This document shows positions 8,956-17,623 of a DNA stretch of 64,000 bases, piece after piece. Within the stretch, counting starts at the first letter, position 1. Each line of letters starts with the position of its first letter. The translations under genes and the position numbers were made by a program. The notes below the pieces were generated by a model. It saw only the letters and a list, made by a program, of their open reading frames with translations. It ran no database searches and was not told the origin of the DNA. Origin of the DNA: Alteromonas sp. C1M14 (GTDB lineage Bacteria; Pseudomonadota; Gammaproteobacteria; Enterobacterales; Alteromonadaceae); contig NZ_JAHKQF010000015.1 of the NCBI RefSeq assembly GCF_018860965.1, forward strand, positions 620,001 through 684,000, in the 5' to 3' direction.

Positions 8956-9831
8956 CTAACTCCACAGCACAAAAATTGCCGCCAGGCCAATAAGCATTAA
9001 CCCCACCACTTCATGTTTGGCCACCCGCTTTTTAAGCCAAAATACCGATATAAACATGGTTAACAGCACTTCGACTTGACCGAGTGTTTTCACATAAGCC
9101 ACATCGTTTAATGTCATGGCAGTAAACCAGCATATTGAGCCTACACAACTGGCAAAGCTGGTTACCAAGGTAAACTTTCGGTGGTTGCCTAATTGCTTCA
9201 TCGTTTGGGGCCGACGTAAAGCGATATAACTACACAAAAAAAACGTTTGAATACATAAAATCCAAAGCAGCGTCCATGCAGCACTGTGGTAACTGGGCAA
9301 GGGCAATAAATGACTTAGTTCTCGAATAAGTAACGATGCAAAGGCAAAGCAGGTACCGCAAGCTAAGCCTATAAATACCGTACTTAAACTCACCTCACCA
9401 CCTCGACGAAAGCCGCTTAAAACAAATACAGCAAAGGTGCCAATGACAATGCCAACCCACCCCATTGGAGTTAATACACTGCCAAACAATAATGTGCCGA
9501 AGATACCCGCCGCTAGCGCTTCACTTTTGGCTAATCCCGCGCCGATGGCAAAATTCTTTTGCTTAAATAAGATCACCATTAAAGAGGTTGCAGCAATTTG
9601 TAGCATTGCTGCGGCCACAGCCATAAGCCCATATTTAAGGGTAAAATGCGGCACCGAAACTGGCTTAAAATAGTACAGAATCAATAGATAAAGCAGGGCG
9701 ATTGGCGGGGCAAACAAAAAGCGGGATAAAGTAACGCCTGAGGTGCTTACACTATGGCTTAACTGACTTTGAAATGCATTGCGAAAGGTTTGGAAAACCA
9801 CGGCTAACAGAGTAAAAAAGGCCCAACTCAA
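8956..9831 (-). CDS. EamA/DMT-family transporter
   Basis: Second drug/metabolite-type permease, 291 residues with about ten TM helices. Two EamA halves are visible; the second ends with VEVLLTMFISVFWLKKRVAKHE, the usual C-terminal EamA block. It is transcribed toward the DUF6314 gene, 77 bases away. It is not closely similar by eye to the permease at 7528. The substrate is unknown. Confidence 0.85.
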   Translation of the reverse strand: MSWAFFTLLAVVFQTFRNAFQSQLSHSVSTSGVTLSRFLFAPPIALLYLLILYYFKPVSVPHFTLKYGLMAVAAAMLQIAATSLMVILFKQKNFAIGAGLAKSEALAAGIFGTLLFGSVLTPMGWVGIVIGTFAVFVLSGFRRGGEVSLSTVFIGLACGTCFAFASLLIRELSHLLPLPSYHSAAWTLLWILCIQTFFLCSYIALRRPQTMKQLGNHRKFTLVTSFASCVGSICWFTAMTLNDVAYVKTLGQVEVLLTMFISVFWLKKRVAKHEVVGLMLIGLAAIFVLWS

Positions 9832-9912
9832 AACAACTCCAAATTGAAATATAAATAGATAAAGACCATGAACGGTCTGGCTACGTGTTAAGAAAAACGT
9901 GAAAAATAAAAA

Positions 9913-10743
9913 TTAAGCGTAACGTTTTGCTGCTAACGCTTCACGCTGCTGCTGAGCTAACAATTGAGCAAGGGCATTGGCGACGTAATCGATGTGCTGA
10001 ACAGCAACAGCCATAGCATGTTCCGTTTCGCCTTTGATCACCGCGTTTCCTAAGGCGAGATGCTGCTCAAGTAACGTTTGCGCGCAATGCCGTTGATTTA
10101 ACATTTCACTACGACTGAAAAACATCCCACTGCGGTTCAAACTATATAGAGACGCCATCATATGTATAAGGGTACGATTATGACTAGCGTGTACAATTGC
10201 CATATGCAATTGGGCATCCAATTCTAATGCCTGAGATAAGTCACCGTTTTCATCGGCACGTATCATTTCATCAAGAATGGTCTGAATACCCTGTTTATCT
10301 TCTTGCGTGGCGCGCTCGCTAGCCAATTGGGCTGCAAACACTTCCTGACTTTTACGATACTCTAAATGGTCTTGAATAGCCCGCGGATGACGACAGTACA
10401 AGGCAATAAGCGCTGGTGTCATCACGTCACCACTTAACGGAGCCACAACGGCACCACTACCTGGATGAATAACTAACAGTCCACGCTCTTCTAAGATACG
10501 TAACGCTTCACGCAATTTAGGTCGTGACACACCTAACTGTTCTGCTAACGCTCGTTCAGCCGGTAATTGCATCCCACTGCTTAAAATACCGTCGAGAATA
10601 TAATTTTCTAGTTGTTCCACCACCGCATCAGATAACGAGTGCTGCTGTACCGATTCAAATATTTCAGCACGGCATTTCGCTTGTGTTTCGTTGGCGATAA
10701 AAGAGGGTGATTTCATAGAAACTCGGGTAAACAGGCACGTCAT
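9913..10743 (-). CDS. FadR-subfamily GntR regulator
   Basis: Transcription factor of up to 276 residues. The winged helix-turn-helix (about 36-105) has the GntR signature LPAERALAEQLGVSRPKLREALRILEERGLL. The C-terminal all-helical FCD domain carries candidate metal-binding His residues in the LDAQLHMAIVHASHN and QHIDYVANAL segments. Two starts are possible (ATG 10743 or ATG 10716, beginning MKSPSF); neither has a good SD. It is divergent from an FMN alpha-hydroxy-acid dehydrogenase gene, and two palindromes lie between them, the usual layout for LldR-like control by lactate or a related hydroxy acid. Confidence 0.88.
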   Translation of the reverse strand: MTCLFTRVSMKSPSFIANETQAKCRAEIFESVQQHSLSDAVVEQLENYILDGILSSGMQLPAERALAEQLGVSRPKLREALRILEERGLLVIHPGSGAVVAPLSGDVMTPALIALYCRHPRAIQDHLEYRKSQEVFAAQLASERATQEDKQGIQTILDEMIRADENGDLSQALELDAQLHMAIVHASHNRTLIHMMASLYSLNRSGMFFSRSEMLNQRHCAQTLLEQHLALGNAVIKGETEHAMAVAVQHIDYVANALAQLLAQQQREALAAKRYA

Positions 10744-10792
10744 CAGAATGAGGCAATTTTACCTGTGATCCTCAAATAAGAGTAGCCCTTTG

Positions 10793-10838
10793 TGGTAAAT
10801 AAAATTGACCAAACACAACTGGTAAAGTATGTTTACCA
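10793..10838. promoter_or_regulatory. Two tandem GntR-type operators
   Basis: A perfect inverted repeat TGGTAAA-5-TTTACCA occupies 10820-10838. A second copy with one changed base, TGGTAAA-5-TTGACCA, occupies 10793-10811. Their centres are 27 bp apart. TGGT...ACCA ends are typical of FadR-subfamily sites. They lie between the divergent regulator and dehydrogenase genes, so autoregulation and control of the dehydrogenase are likely. Confidence 0.7.
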
Positions 10839-10863
10839 AAACAACTCAACATGAAGCCCCATT

Positions 10864-12009
10864 ATGAGACTCAAAGATTGCCACAACTATCATGATTTTC
10901 GTCAACTCGCTAAGCGACGTTTACCTGGCCCAATTTTTAATTATATTGATGGCGGCGCCGATGATGAGGTAACCCAACAGCGCAACAGCGACGCCTTTGC
11001 GGCTTGTGATTTAGTACCCAATGTATTGCGGGGTGTTAAAGATATTGATTTATCCGTTACCGTAATGGGACAGAAATTAGCCATGCCCCTTTATTGCTCC
11101 CCTACCGCCTTGCAACGCCTCTTCCATCACCAAGGCGAACGAGCTGTAGCAGCGGCAGCAGCCAAGCATGGCACCATGTTTGGCGTATCTTCTTTAGGCA
11201 CGGTAAGCCTTGAAGAACTGCGCAAAAAACACGATACGCCCCAGGTCTACCAGTTTTATTTTCATAAAGATCGTGGGTTAAATAGTGCCATGATGCAGCG
11301 GGCCAAAGAAGCCGGTGTGGAAGTGATGATGCTTACCGTTGACAGTATTACCGGTGGCAACCGGGAACGGGATCTACGTACCGGCTTTTCCATTCCCTTT
11401 AAGCTGACTTTAGGCGGCATCATGCAGTTTGCCATTAAGCCCATGTGGGGGATCAACTACGTTACTCACGAATCATTCAGTTTGCCTCAATTGGATGAAC
11501 ACATCGATATGGATGGCGGAGCCATGTCTATTGGCCGATATTTTTCTGAAATGCTCGACCCTGCCATGAATTGGGATGACGTGGCTAAAATGGTTCAAGA
11601 GTGGGATGGTCAATTCTGTTTAAAAGGGATCATGTCGGTAGAGGATGCGAAAAAAGCAGTGGAAATTGGTTGTACAGGGATCATCCTATCTAACCATGGT
11701 GGACGTCAACTCGATGGCTCTCGCGCACCATTTGATCAACTCAAAGAAATTGTCGACGCCGTGGGCGATAAAATTGATGTGATTATGGACAGCGGTATTC
11801 AACGGGGATCTCATGTGGTGAAAGCCTTAGCATTAGGTGCGAAAGCGGTGGGAGGCGGACGGTGTTACTTGTACCCATTGGCGGCTGCAGGTCAACCTGG
11901 CGTGGAACGGGCACTTAGCCTAATGAAAGCCGAAATCCAGCGCGATATGATGTTAATGGGTTGCCAATCTGTCAGTGACTTACATGAAGGCATGCTAAGG
12001 TTTCGTTAG
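10864..12009 (+). CDS. lldD: FMN-dependent L-lactate dehydrogenase-like enzyme
   Basis: Alpha-hydroxy-acid oxidising flavoprotein, 381 residues, the usual LldD length. It probably oxidises L-lactate (or a similar L-2-hydroxy acid) to the keto acid, passing electrons to the respiratory chain. Visible landmarks: NYIDGGADDE near the N-terminus, TVDSITGGNRERD in the middle, a Lys near 254, and the catalytic motif SNHGGRQLDG with His278 and Arg281 near the C-terminus. A FadR-type regulator is divergent, with two operators in the promoter region. No permease or LldEFG genes are adjacent. The exact substrate within the family (lactate, glycolate, mandelate) is not proven. Confidence 0.85.
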   Translation: MRLKDCHNYHDFRQLAKRRLPGPIFNYIDGGADDEVTQQRNSDAFAACDLVPNVLRGVKDIDLSVTVMGQKLAMPLYCSPTALQRLFHHQGERAVAAAAAKHGTMFGVSSLGTVSLEELRKKHDTPQVYQFYFHKDRGLNSAMMQRAKEAGVEVMMLTVDSITGGNRERDLRTGFSIPFKLTLGGIMQFAIKPMWGINYVTHESFSLPQLDEHIDMDGGAMSIGRYFSEMLDPAMNWDDVAKMVQEWDGQFCLKGIMSVEDAKKAVEIGCTGIILSNHGGRQLDGSRAPFDQLKEIVDAVGDKIDVIMDSGIQRGSHVVKALALGAKAVGGGRCYLYPLAAAGQPGVERALSLMKAEIQRDMMLMGCQSVSDLHEGMLRFR

Positions 12010-12064
12010 TAAAAGCAAGATCACTTAGGCACGAAAAAGCCTTATATAAATAAACCAGCTAGCC

Positions 12065-12102
12065 ATGTGGTAACAGCAGCGTCTTGCTCTCTGTTACCAC
12101 AT
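12065..12102. other. 12-bp perfect inverted repeat after lldD
   Basis: ATGTGGTAACAG at 12065-12076 is exactly complementary to 12091-12102 across a 14-base loop. No T tract follows on either strand. It may act as a factor-assisted terminator between convergent genes. Its arms contain TGGTAA/TTACCA like the GntR operators at 10793-10838, but with a much longer spacer. Confidence 0.5.
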
Positions 12103-12171
12103 AAAGGCCCATTTACTGGGTTCATTGCCTAACATTCATCGTATTTTTACCATTGAAAAACCACTAAGTTC

Positions 12172-12732
12172 TTAATTGGTCGCGGGTGCAAAACGTATTT
12201 TTCCGGCTTCTACCGACATGTTCAACGGAATAGTGGCTAGCCATGCCACCCCTGGTTGGCTGGTATCTAAGGTGTAAACTGGGTTGGTTTTTAAGTACGC
12301 GTTGACCAACGCCATGACATCGTTACTGACTGGCGCCAAATTGCCACTAAAGCCACCGGTTTGAATACTGCTATCTAATAAGGTTAGCGATTGCACGTAG
12401 ATGGCTTTTTCGCTGGCATTGTAAGATGGTGCACCTTCTAAACTTAACGTCACCTTGGCCGGATACGTAAACCCCAGCATACCTGCAATGGCATCGGCAT
12501 CGACGGTTAACCGGATCACATCTTTGTTGTCTGGGCCAATATCTACGGCTAGATCATTCACTGCAATTTCAACGGGAACCCCCAATACACGGGTATTATC
12601 GTTTAATTTAAGCAGTTGTTTGCTAAGCACCGTTTCGAGTTCTGAATTGTTAACCGTATAAGACGTTAACGATGCTAACGAACTACAACCCAAAATCGAA
12701 AAGCTCATTAAGAAAAGCAGTAATATACGCAT
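12172..12732 (-). CDS. DUF1439 (YceB-like) lipoprotein
   Basis: Small lipoprotein, 186 residues. The signal ends SILGC with lipidated Cys16. The body matches the DUF1439/YceB pattern: an early YTVNNSELETVLSKQL helix, then beta strands with VNDLAVDIGP and VTLSLEGAP, and a C-terminal NPVYTLD segment. These proteins resemble lipid-binding tubular folds of the outer membrane, with no established role. It is divergent from the siderophore receptor. A weak AT-rich Fur-like half site lies in its promoter, not strong enough to annotate. Confidence 0.82.
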   Translation of the reverse strand: MRILLLFLMSFSILGCSSLASLTSYTVNNSELETVLSKQLLKLNDNTRVLGVPVEIAVNDLAVDIGPDNKDVIRLTVDADAIAGMLGFTYPAKVTLSLEGAPSYNASEKAIYVQSLTLLDSSIQTGGFSGNLAPVSNDVMALVNAYLKTNPVYTLDTSQPGVAWLATIPLNMSVEAGKIRFAPATN

Positions 12733-12892
12733 GGCGCGCCTCTATAATTATAAATGATAATAAAGCAATGTAGCACGACTGTCGTGGGAACATCATCTGG
12801 TGATATTGGTGACCTTAATACAATGCTTGCCGACAAGGGTCAAGATTACGTAAAGATTGCCCCTGTACAAGCCTCTGCCTCCCACCCTTATT

Positions 12893-12911
12893 GCAAATGA
12901 TTATCATAATC
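12893..12911. promoter_or_regulatory. Fur box
   Basis: GCAAATGATTATCATAATC matches 16 of 19 positions of the classical palindromic Fur consensus. It lies about 46 bases upstream of the siderophore receptor start, so iron repression of that gene is very likely. Confidence 0.85.
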
Positions 12912-12956
12912 AATATTATACGGGCAATTTTTCAGTAACTCCTTATTTTGCTCATT

Positions 12957-15083
12957 ATGTCTTTATCTCTTCCCTGCGCCATTTTCACTGCATGCACCTT
13001 ATTGTTAGTGACGTCTTTTGCTGAAGCAGCATCGTCAGAATCCAGCGACGACAATGTCACCGCGGCGCCTCAAATACCTGATGATGAACTACAGCATATT
13101 GAAGTGACTGGACGCGCTTTATCTTTGTATAAATCCGACCACGCAAACTTAGGCACAAGAACCAATACAGCAATTGAAAAGATCCCCCAAAGTATTCAGG
13201 TGCTTACCCAAGCGTTAATCACCGATCAGGCAGCTTATGAAATCTCCGATCTTTACCGCTCAATTTCAGGTGTCTCATACAATAATTTTTCCACCGTCAC
13301 CATGCGTGGCTTCGCCCAAGATGAAATTCTCTATGATGGATTAAAGGGTGACCCTTTTAGTGGTTTTTCCATCCCCCAGTTATTTTCTATTCAAGAAATC
13401 CAAGTATTGAAAGGTCCATCTGGGGCCGTCTACGGGGCTGGCGATTCTGGGGGCGTGATTAATTACGTAACCAAAAAACCCACTTACGAAGCCATCAATA
13501 CCATGGAATTAGGGCTAGGCAATAAAGACTTTTTAAGCGGCAGTATTGAGTCTTCCGGCCCGATTAATGAGGCAGCTTCCCAACGCTATCGTGTGGGAGT
13601 GTTTATCAGTGATGAAGGTTCTTACCGCAATAATGTTGACGAACAAAATCGAAGTATTGATGTAGGCTATGGGTGGGATATCAATGCTAACAACACCTTA
13701 ACCGTACAATACAACCACATCTATCAGCATATTGATGGCGCGAGACTAAGGGGCATTCCCACCGACGATGATGGAAACTTCTTAACCAATACCTCTTGGA
13801 ATAATAATGAAGCCAGCGATTATCAAGAGCTCACCGCGAATGTTTTACAACTTAATTTACGTACCGATATTAACAGCTGGTTAAGCAGTCAGTTGAATGC
13901 TCGTTACTATACCAATAAAGAAACGCAAAATTACCATGAACTCAATGCACTAATTGATAGCGACGAGGATGGTGAATATGATGAAACCAAACGCCAATAT
14001 CGCGACCGTTACGAACAAAATAAAGGGGCTTTTGTAGCTGGGTATCTGGTTGCTGAACTCGCCGATCATACCTTGGTTTTCGGCACAGACTATACCTATA
14101 ACACTAATGACTATTTGTACTATCGCGCCACCGGTGAAGATGATGGCGTATCCAATTTAAGCCTGTTTAACCCCGTATATGGTCAGGATGATATTAACGA
14201 CTATGTCATGACCTTATATGCCGATGAACATACGGTGTTAAACCAAATGGGGCTCTTTGCTCAAGATCAATGGGCCATCACCGATAAGCTAAACTTGGTG
14301 GTCAGTGCTCGGGGTGACTATATTGATGAAGATTTTTCGGATTATAAAGATAACGCCACTGCGTCATATCATGATCTCGGCTATTCCACCCGTCTTGGTG
14401 CCACCTACTCGTTAAACTCCCAGGTGATCCCCTATATGTCTTATTCCACCGGGTTTTCTCCCCAGTCTGCAGAAGATCAAAATACCTCTGAAGACGGGAG
14501 TTTATTCGATCCGGAAGAAAGCCAACAATTTGAAATGGGTGTACGCAGCTTTTGGTTCGATAAAAAAATGAACCTAAACCTTGCCGCGTTTCATATCGAA
14601 CGCAAAAACATGTTAGCCGAAGATGTAGACAACGATGACTATAACGTTGCCATTGGAAAAATTCGCAGCCAAGGCCTTGAGGTAGATATTATTACCGATA
14701 TTACCTCACGCTGGGTGGCCAATATCAATTATGCATACAACGATGTCACCGTCAGTGACACCGATAATGATTACCAATATACGGCCAATATTCCACGACA
14801 TCAATTAGGGGTATGGACCCGCTATGATTTCCCCAGTATCAACTCATCTATCGCCTTGGGTATGGATTATGTGAGTGAGCAGCGCAATCGCAGCAATCAA
14901 ATTGTAAAACCCTATACAATTTTCGATTTGTCGTGGCAAACCCAATGGCAGGATTGGAAAATTCAGGCCAATGTGAAGAACCTATTTGATAAAGAATATG
15001 CCATCAGTGGCTTTACCGAAACCATTGGCTCGTACGTGGGTGAACGCCGCCGTCTTTATTTGATGACATCTTATGATTTTTAG
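12957..15083 (+). CDS. TonB-dependent siderophore receptor
   Basis: Outer-membrane ferric-siderophore receptor, 708 residues from ATG 12957; an in-frame TTG at 12948 is not needed. A signal peptide ends near SFAEA. A TonB-box-like HIEVTGR follows, then the plug (KIPQSIQVLTQALI, VTMRGF, VLKGPSGAVYGAGDSGGVINYVTK) and a 22-strand-type barrel ending in an aromatic residue (SYDF). The plug sequence and length are those of the FhuE/FpvA-like siderophore class. The Fur box upstream supports induction under iron limitation. No siderophore synthesis or ABC import genes are adjacent, so it may take up a siderophore made by others. Confidence 0.92.
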   Translation: MSLSLPCAIFTACTLLLVTSFAEAASSESSDDNVTAAPQIPDDELQHIEVTGRALSLYKSDHANLGTRTNTAIEKIPQSIQVLTQALITDQAAYEISDLYRSISGVSYNNFSTVTMRGFAQDEILYDGLKGDPFSGFSIPQLFSIQEIQVLKGPSGAVYGAGDSGGVINYVTKKPTYEAINTMELGLGNKDFLSGSIESSGPINEAASQRYRVGVFISDEGSYRNNVDEQNRSIDVGYGWDINANNTLTVQYNHIYQHIDGARLRGIPTDDDGNFLTNTSWNNNEASDYQELTANVLQLNLRTDINSWLSSQLNARYYTNKETQNYHELNALIDSDEDGEYDETKRQYRDRYEQNKGAFVAGYLVAELADHTLVFGTDYTYNTNDYLYYRATGEDDGVSNLSLFNPVYGQDDINDYVMTLYADEHTVLNQMGLFAQDQWAITDKLNLVVSARGDYIDEDFSDYKDNATASYHDLGYSTRLGATYSLNSQVIPYMSYSTGFSPQSAEDQNTSEDGSLFDPEESQQFEMGVRSFWFDKKMNLNLAAFHIERKNMLAEDVDNDDYNVAIGKIRSQGLEVDIITDITSRWVANINYAYNDVTVSDTDNDYQYTANIPRHQLGVWTRYDFPSINSSIALGMDYVSEQRNRSNQIVKPYTIFDLSWQTQWQDWKIQANVKNLFDKEYAISGFTETIGSYVGERRRLYLMTSYDF

Positions 15084-15112
15084 TCGCACCGTTAGCGTGG
15101 GGTAAATGCGGC

Positions 15113-17443
15113 TTATAAGGCGACTATTTCATCTAACATAAGGGGCACGATTTCATAAGCCATTGTTTGACGCTGAAAGGTTGTTGCCTCGGTTTTGATA
15201 ATTAGCTTTAAATACCGCGTCGTAAACTCCGCGACGTTTAGCGTTACGCTACTGCCATCATTTAGCAAATTATCTTCTTTGGCAGTTATCACTTTACTCC
15301 AACAAACCCCATCGTTTGACTGGCACAGTTGAACGTACCGGGGAGGAGCAAAGTGTCGGTGTAACCCCGGTGTATAACCTAAGGTTACCTGGCTGAAGGT
15401 TTGTGCTTGCATAACATCAATTTCAATTTGCGCTTCGCCGGTAGGAAAGTGCGCCCATTCATCAGCATGAAAACAGTTCAATTTACGACTTATTCCACTG
15501 ACTAAGGTTTTTTCTGGTGCAGGGTTCCACTCTCGATTGACCTGACAATGACGTAAACTCAACCTTGCTCCCACCAGTTTACTGTTTAGGGTGTGAAATC
15601 GGCTTTTGGAGTACCATCGACCATGGATCTTATCCTGCGCTCTGACGCTTAAATTTGTATTCCCTGTTAACACCAATGGCTTATCAACGCGCTGACCATA
15701 TTTAGGATCAGAGCCATCTAAAGAGTAATACCAAGTAATGTCATCTTTAATTTCAGCGGACAACGAAATGTGATGCTGTGCGCTTAGCCCAGTTCCTATC
15801 AAAGACGAGGAGATATCCGTCGCATAAATGGATTCAGAAACGTTTATTCCCATATAGGTGAATCGTTGCATCAGGTGCTTAAGCCGGCCACTAAACTCAG
15901 CCCAGTTTTTTTCTTCTGATTGTGTCCATGCCACTTCTGCTAGCGCCGTCATGCGTGGGATAGCCATATATTCCACTTGCGCTAACGTAGTAAAATACTC
16001 ACTCCACAGCTGCCCCTGAATACCAATAATATGATCCTTTAACGGCGAATCGCGATGTTGTGCCGGTATGGGTTGGAAATGATAAACATCAGACGTAGAC
16101 GTAAGCCCATGAATACTCATGGGTTCGTCAACAGATTTTGATTGATAAAAGTCGAAATAGGTACTCGATGCGGGGCTCATGATAACTTCATATCCTGCTT
16201 CAGCGGCATCTAATCCCACCTGGGCGTTTTGCCAACACATTATTGTGGTGCCAGGTATCTCGCCGCCTTCTATTACCTCATTCCAGCCTATGGGCTTTTT
16301 ACCCAACGAGATAATGATGTCAGAAACCCGTTTAATGAAGTAATGGTGAACACGGTCGTAGCTTTGCCAACCCTGTTCTTTCATGAGTTCACTCACAAAT
16401 GGACTTTGCTGCCACTGGGTCTTAACCACTTCGTCACCACCAAGGTGAATATAATCTCCAGGAAACAAATCGGCAATTTCCCGAAACAAAGTATGAAGGG
16501 CCTGGAAGGTTTCCTCGGTAGGACACAATACATGCTGGAAGATACCAAAACTTTCTTCGACTGGTGGCTTGTTGCCGGTACAACCAAAGTTTGGATAAGC
16601 ATGCAAAAAGGCAGTAGCATGGCCAGGTAAGTCGATTTCTGGTACGACGACAACGTGTTTTGTTTGGGCATACGCCACAATATCCCGCACGTCGTCTTGG
16701 CTATAATACCCGCCATGGGCGATACCATCCCCGGTAAAATCGCCATCCAGCGTGTGACCGACTACGGTTTGATTGCGCCATGCTCCCTGCTCTGTCAGTT
16801 TGGGGAAAGCGCGAATTTCTATTCGCCAGCCTTGATCATCGGTAAGGTGCCAGTGAAAGCGATTGATTTTATGCAGCGCTAGCAAGTCAATAAAATGCTT
16901 AATAAAGGTGACCGGCATAAACCGTCTAGCCACGTCTAAATGCATCCCTCGATAAGAAAACCGTGGGCTATCTTTGATTTCAACCTGTGGTAAGAGCCAG
17001 CTTACCTGACCTCCCTTAAAGTCTAAAAAGGCGGCATTGGGTATCAGTTGAATTAGGGTTTGAAAAGCATAGAACACCCCTGTTGTGGACGATGCCGCAA
17101 CACCAATAGCAGTTTGACTTACCTTCAGCGTATATTCTTCAGGTCCAAGAGCTGTGTTTTTTTCAACCGTCAGCCTGGGCACGCCGTCAACTTGTGCTTT
17201 TGCGAAGGATTGACTGTCAGTAGAGGTCGCTTGGCCTTCCCACTTAACATCGTCAAGTAGCAGCGAGACATTAAGCTCTAATTTAAACCAACGCTGCCAG
17301 CGCGTTATCTCGTCCACAAAACAGGCAGCCGTAAAAACCCGCAACTGCGAACCTAATGCAAACCTTCCGACATGAAATGTACAGTATTGCGGTTTGGGTA
17401 TGATACTCGGTTGGCGCCAAGATAGTTTAGCGTTCCTAGTCAT
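15113..17443 (-). CDS. GH20 beta-N-acetylhexosaminidase
   Basis: Exo-enzyme of 776 residues releasing terminal GlcNAc/GalNAc. Parts in order: an N-terminal GH20b-like domain (about 10-155), the GH20 barrel (about 160-510) with FSYRGMHLDVARRFMP, HWHLTDDQGWR and the catalytic HLGGDE (Asp337, Glu338), a chitobiase C-terminal-type domain (about 545-605, YYSLDGSDPKYG), and a discoidin-like F5/8 type C domain at the end. No signal peptide is visible, so it is either cytoplasmic or exported by an unrecognised route. A GACAACGTTGTC operator lies 108 bases upstream, shared with a divergent DUF6445 gene and with the TBDR at 18487. Confidence 0.93.
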   Translation of the reverse strand: MTRNAKLSWRQPSIIPKPQYCTFHVGRFALGSQLRVFTAACFVDEITRWQRWFKLELNVSLLLDDVKWEGQATSTDSQSFAKAQVDGVPRLTVEKNTALGPEEYTLKVSQTAIGVAASSTTGVFYAFQTLIQLIPNAAFLDFKGGQVSWLLPQVEIKDSPRFSYRGMHLDVARRFMPVTFIKHFIDLLALHKINRFHWHLTDDQGWRIEIRAFPKLTEQGAWRNQTVVGHTLDGDFTGDGIAHGGYYSQDDVRDIVAYAQTKHVVVVPEIDLPGHATAFLHAYPNFGCTGNKPPVEESFGIFQHVLCPTEETFQALHTLFREIADLFPGDYIHLGGDEVVKTQWQQSPFVSELMKEQGWQSYDRVHHYFIKRVSDIIISLGKKPIGWNEVIEGGEIPGTTIMCWQNAQVGLDAAEAGYEVIMSPASSTYFDFYQSKSVDEPMSIHGLTSTSDVYHFQPIPAQHRDSPLKDHIIGIQGQLWSEYFTTLAQVEYMAIPRMTALAEVAWTQSEEKNWAEFSGRLKHLMQRFTYMGINVSESIYATDISSSLIGTGLSAQHHISLSAEIKDDITWYYSLDGSDPKYGQRVDKPLVLTGNTNLSVRAQDKIHGRWYSKSRFHTLNSKLVGARLSLRHCQVNREWNPAPEKTLVSGISRKLNCFHADEWAHFPTGEAQIEIDVMQAQTFSQVTLGYTPGLHRHFAPPRYVQLCQSNDGVCWSKVITAKEDNLLNDGSSVTLNVAEFTTRYLKLIIKTEATTFQRQTMAYEIVPLMLDEIVAL

Positions 17444-17550
17444 TTTATTTATATTACTGATAACCCATGCCCCTTGTTGTTTGCTACACAGATACGTTAA
17501 CGCCCCATGAAACCATCGGCTGACTTGTCACTCGCGCCACCCCATCCATA

Positions 17551-17562
17551 GACAACGTTGTC
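17551..17562. promoter_or_regulatory. LacI-type operator GACAACGTTGTC
   Basis: Perfect 12-bp palindrome in the divergent region between the GH20 and DUF6445 genes. The same sequence recurs at 21331-21342 in front of the TBDR, with a one-base variant at 21238-21249. A LacI-family regulator at 21520 is the likely binder. From memory it resembles operators of LacI-type GlcNAc repressors in Shewanella, which should be checked. Confidence 0.75.
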
Positions 17563-17623
17563 AGTTATAGTAATTCATTGTAATATCTTTGCCTATCTAA
17601 AATGTGTCTTGTTGATCAACAAT

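Noticed and set aside
12733-12780. Second Fur box in front of the DUF1439 gene
   Set aside because: Only AT-rich half-site matches (ATTATC, AATTAT); too weak against the clear box at 12893.
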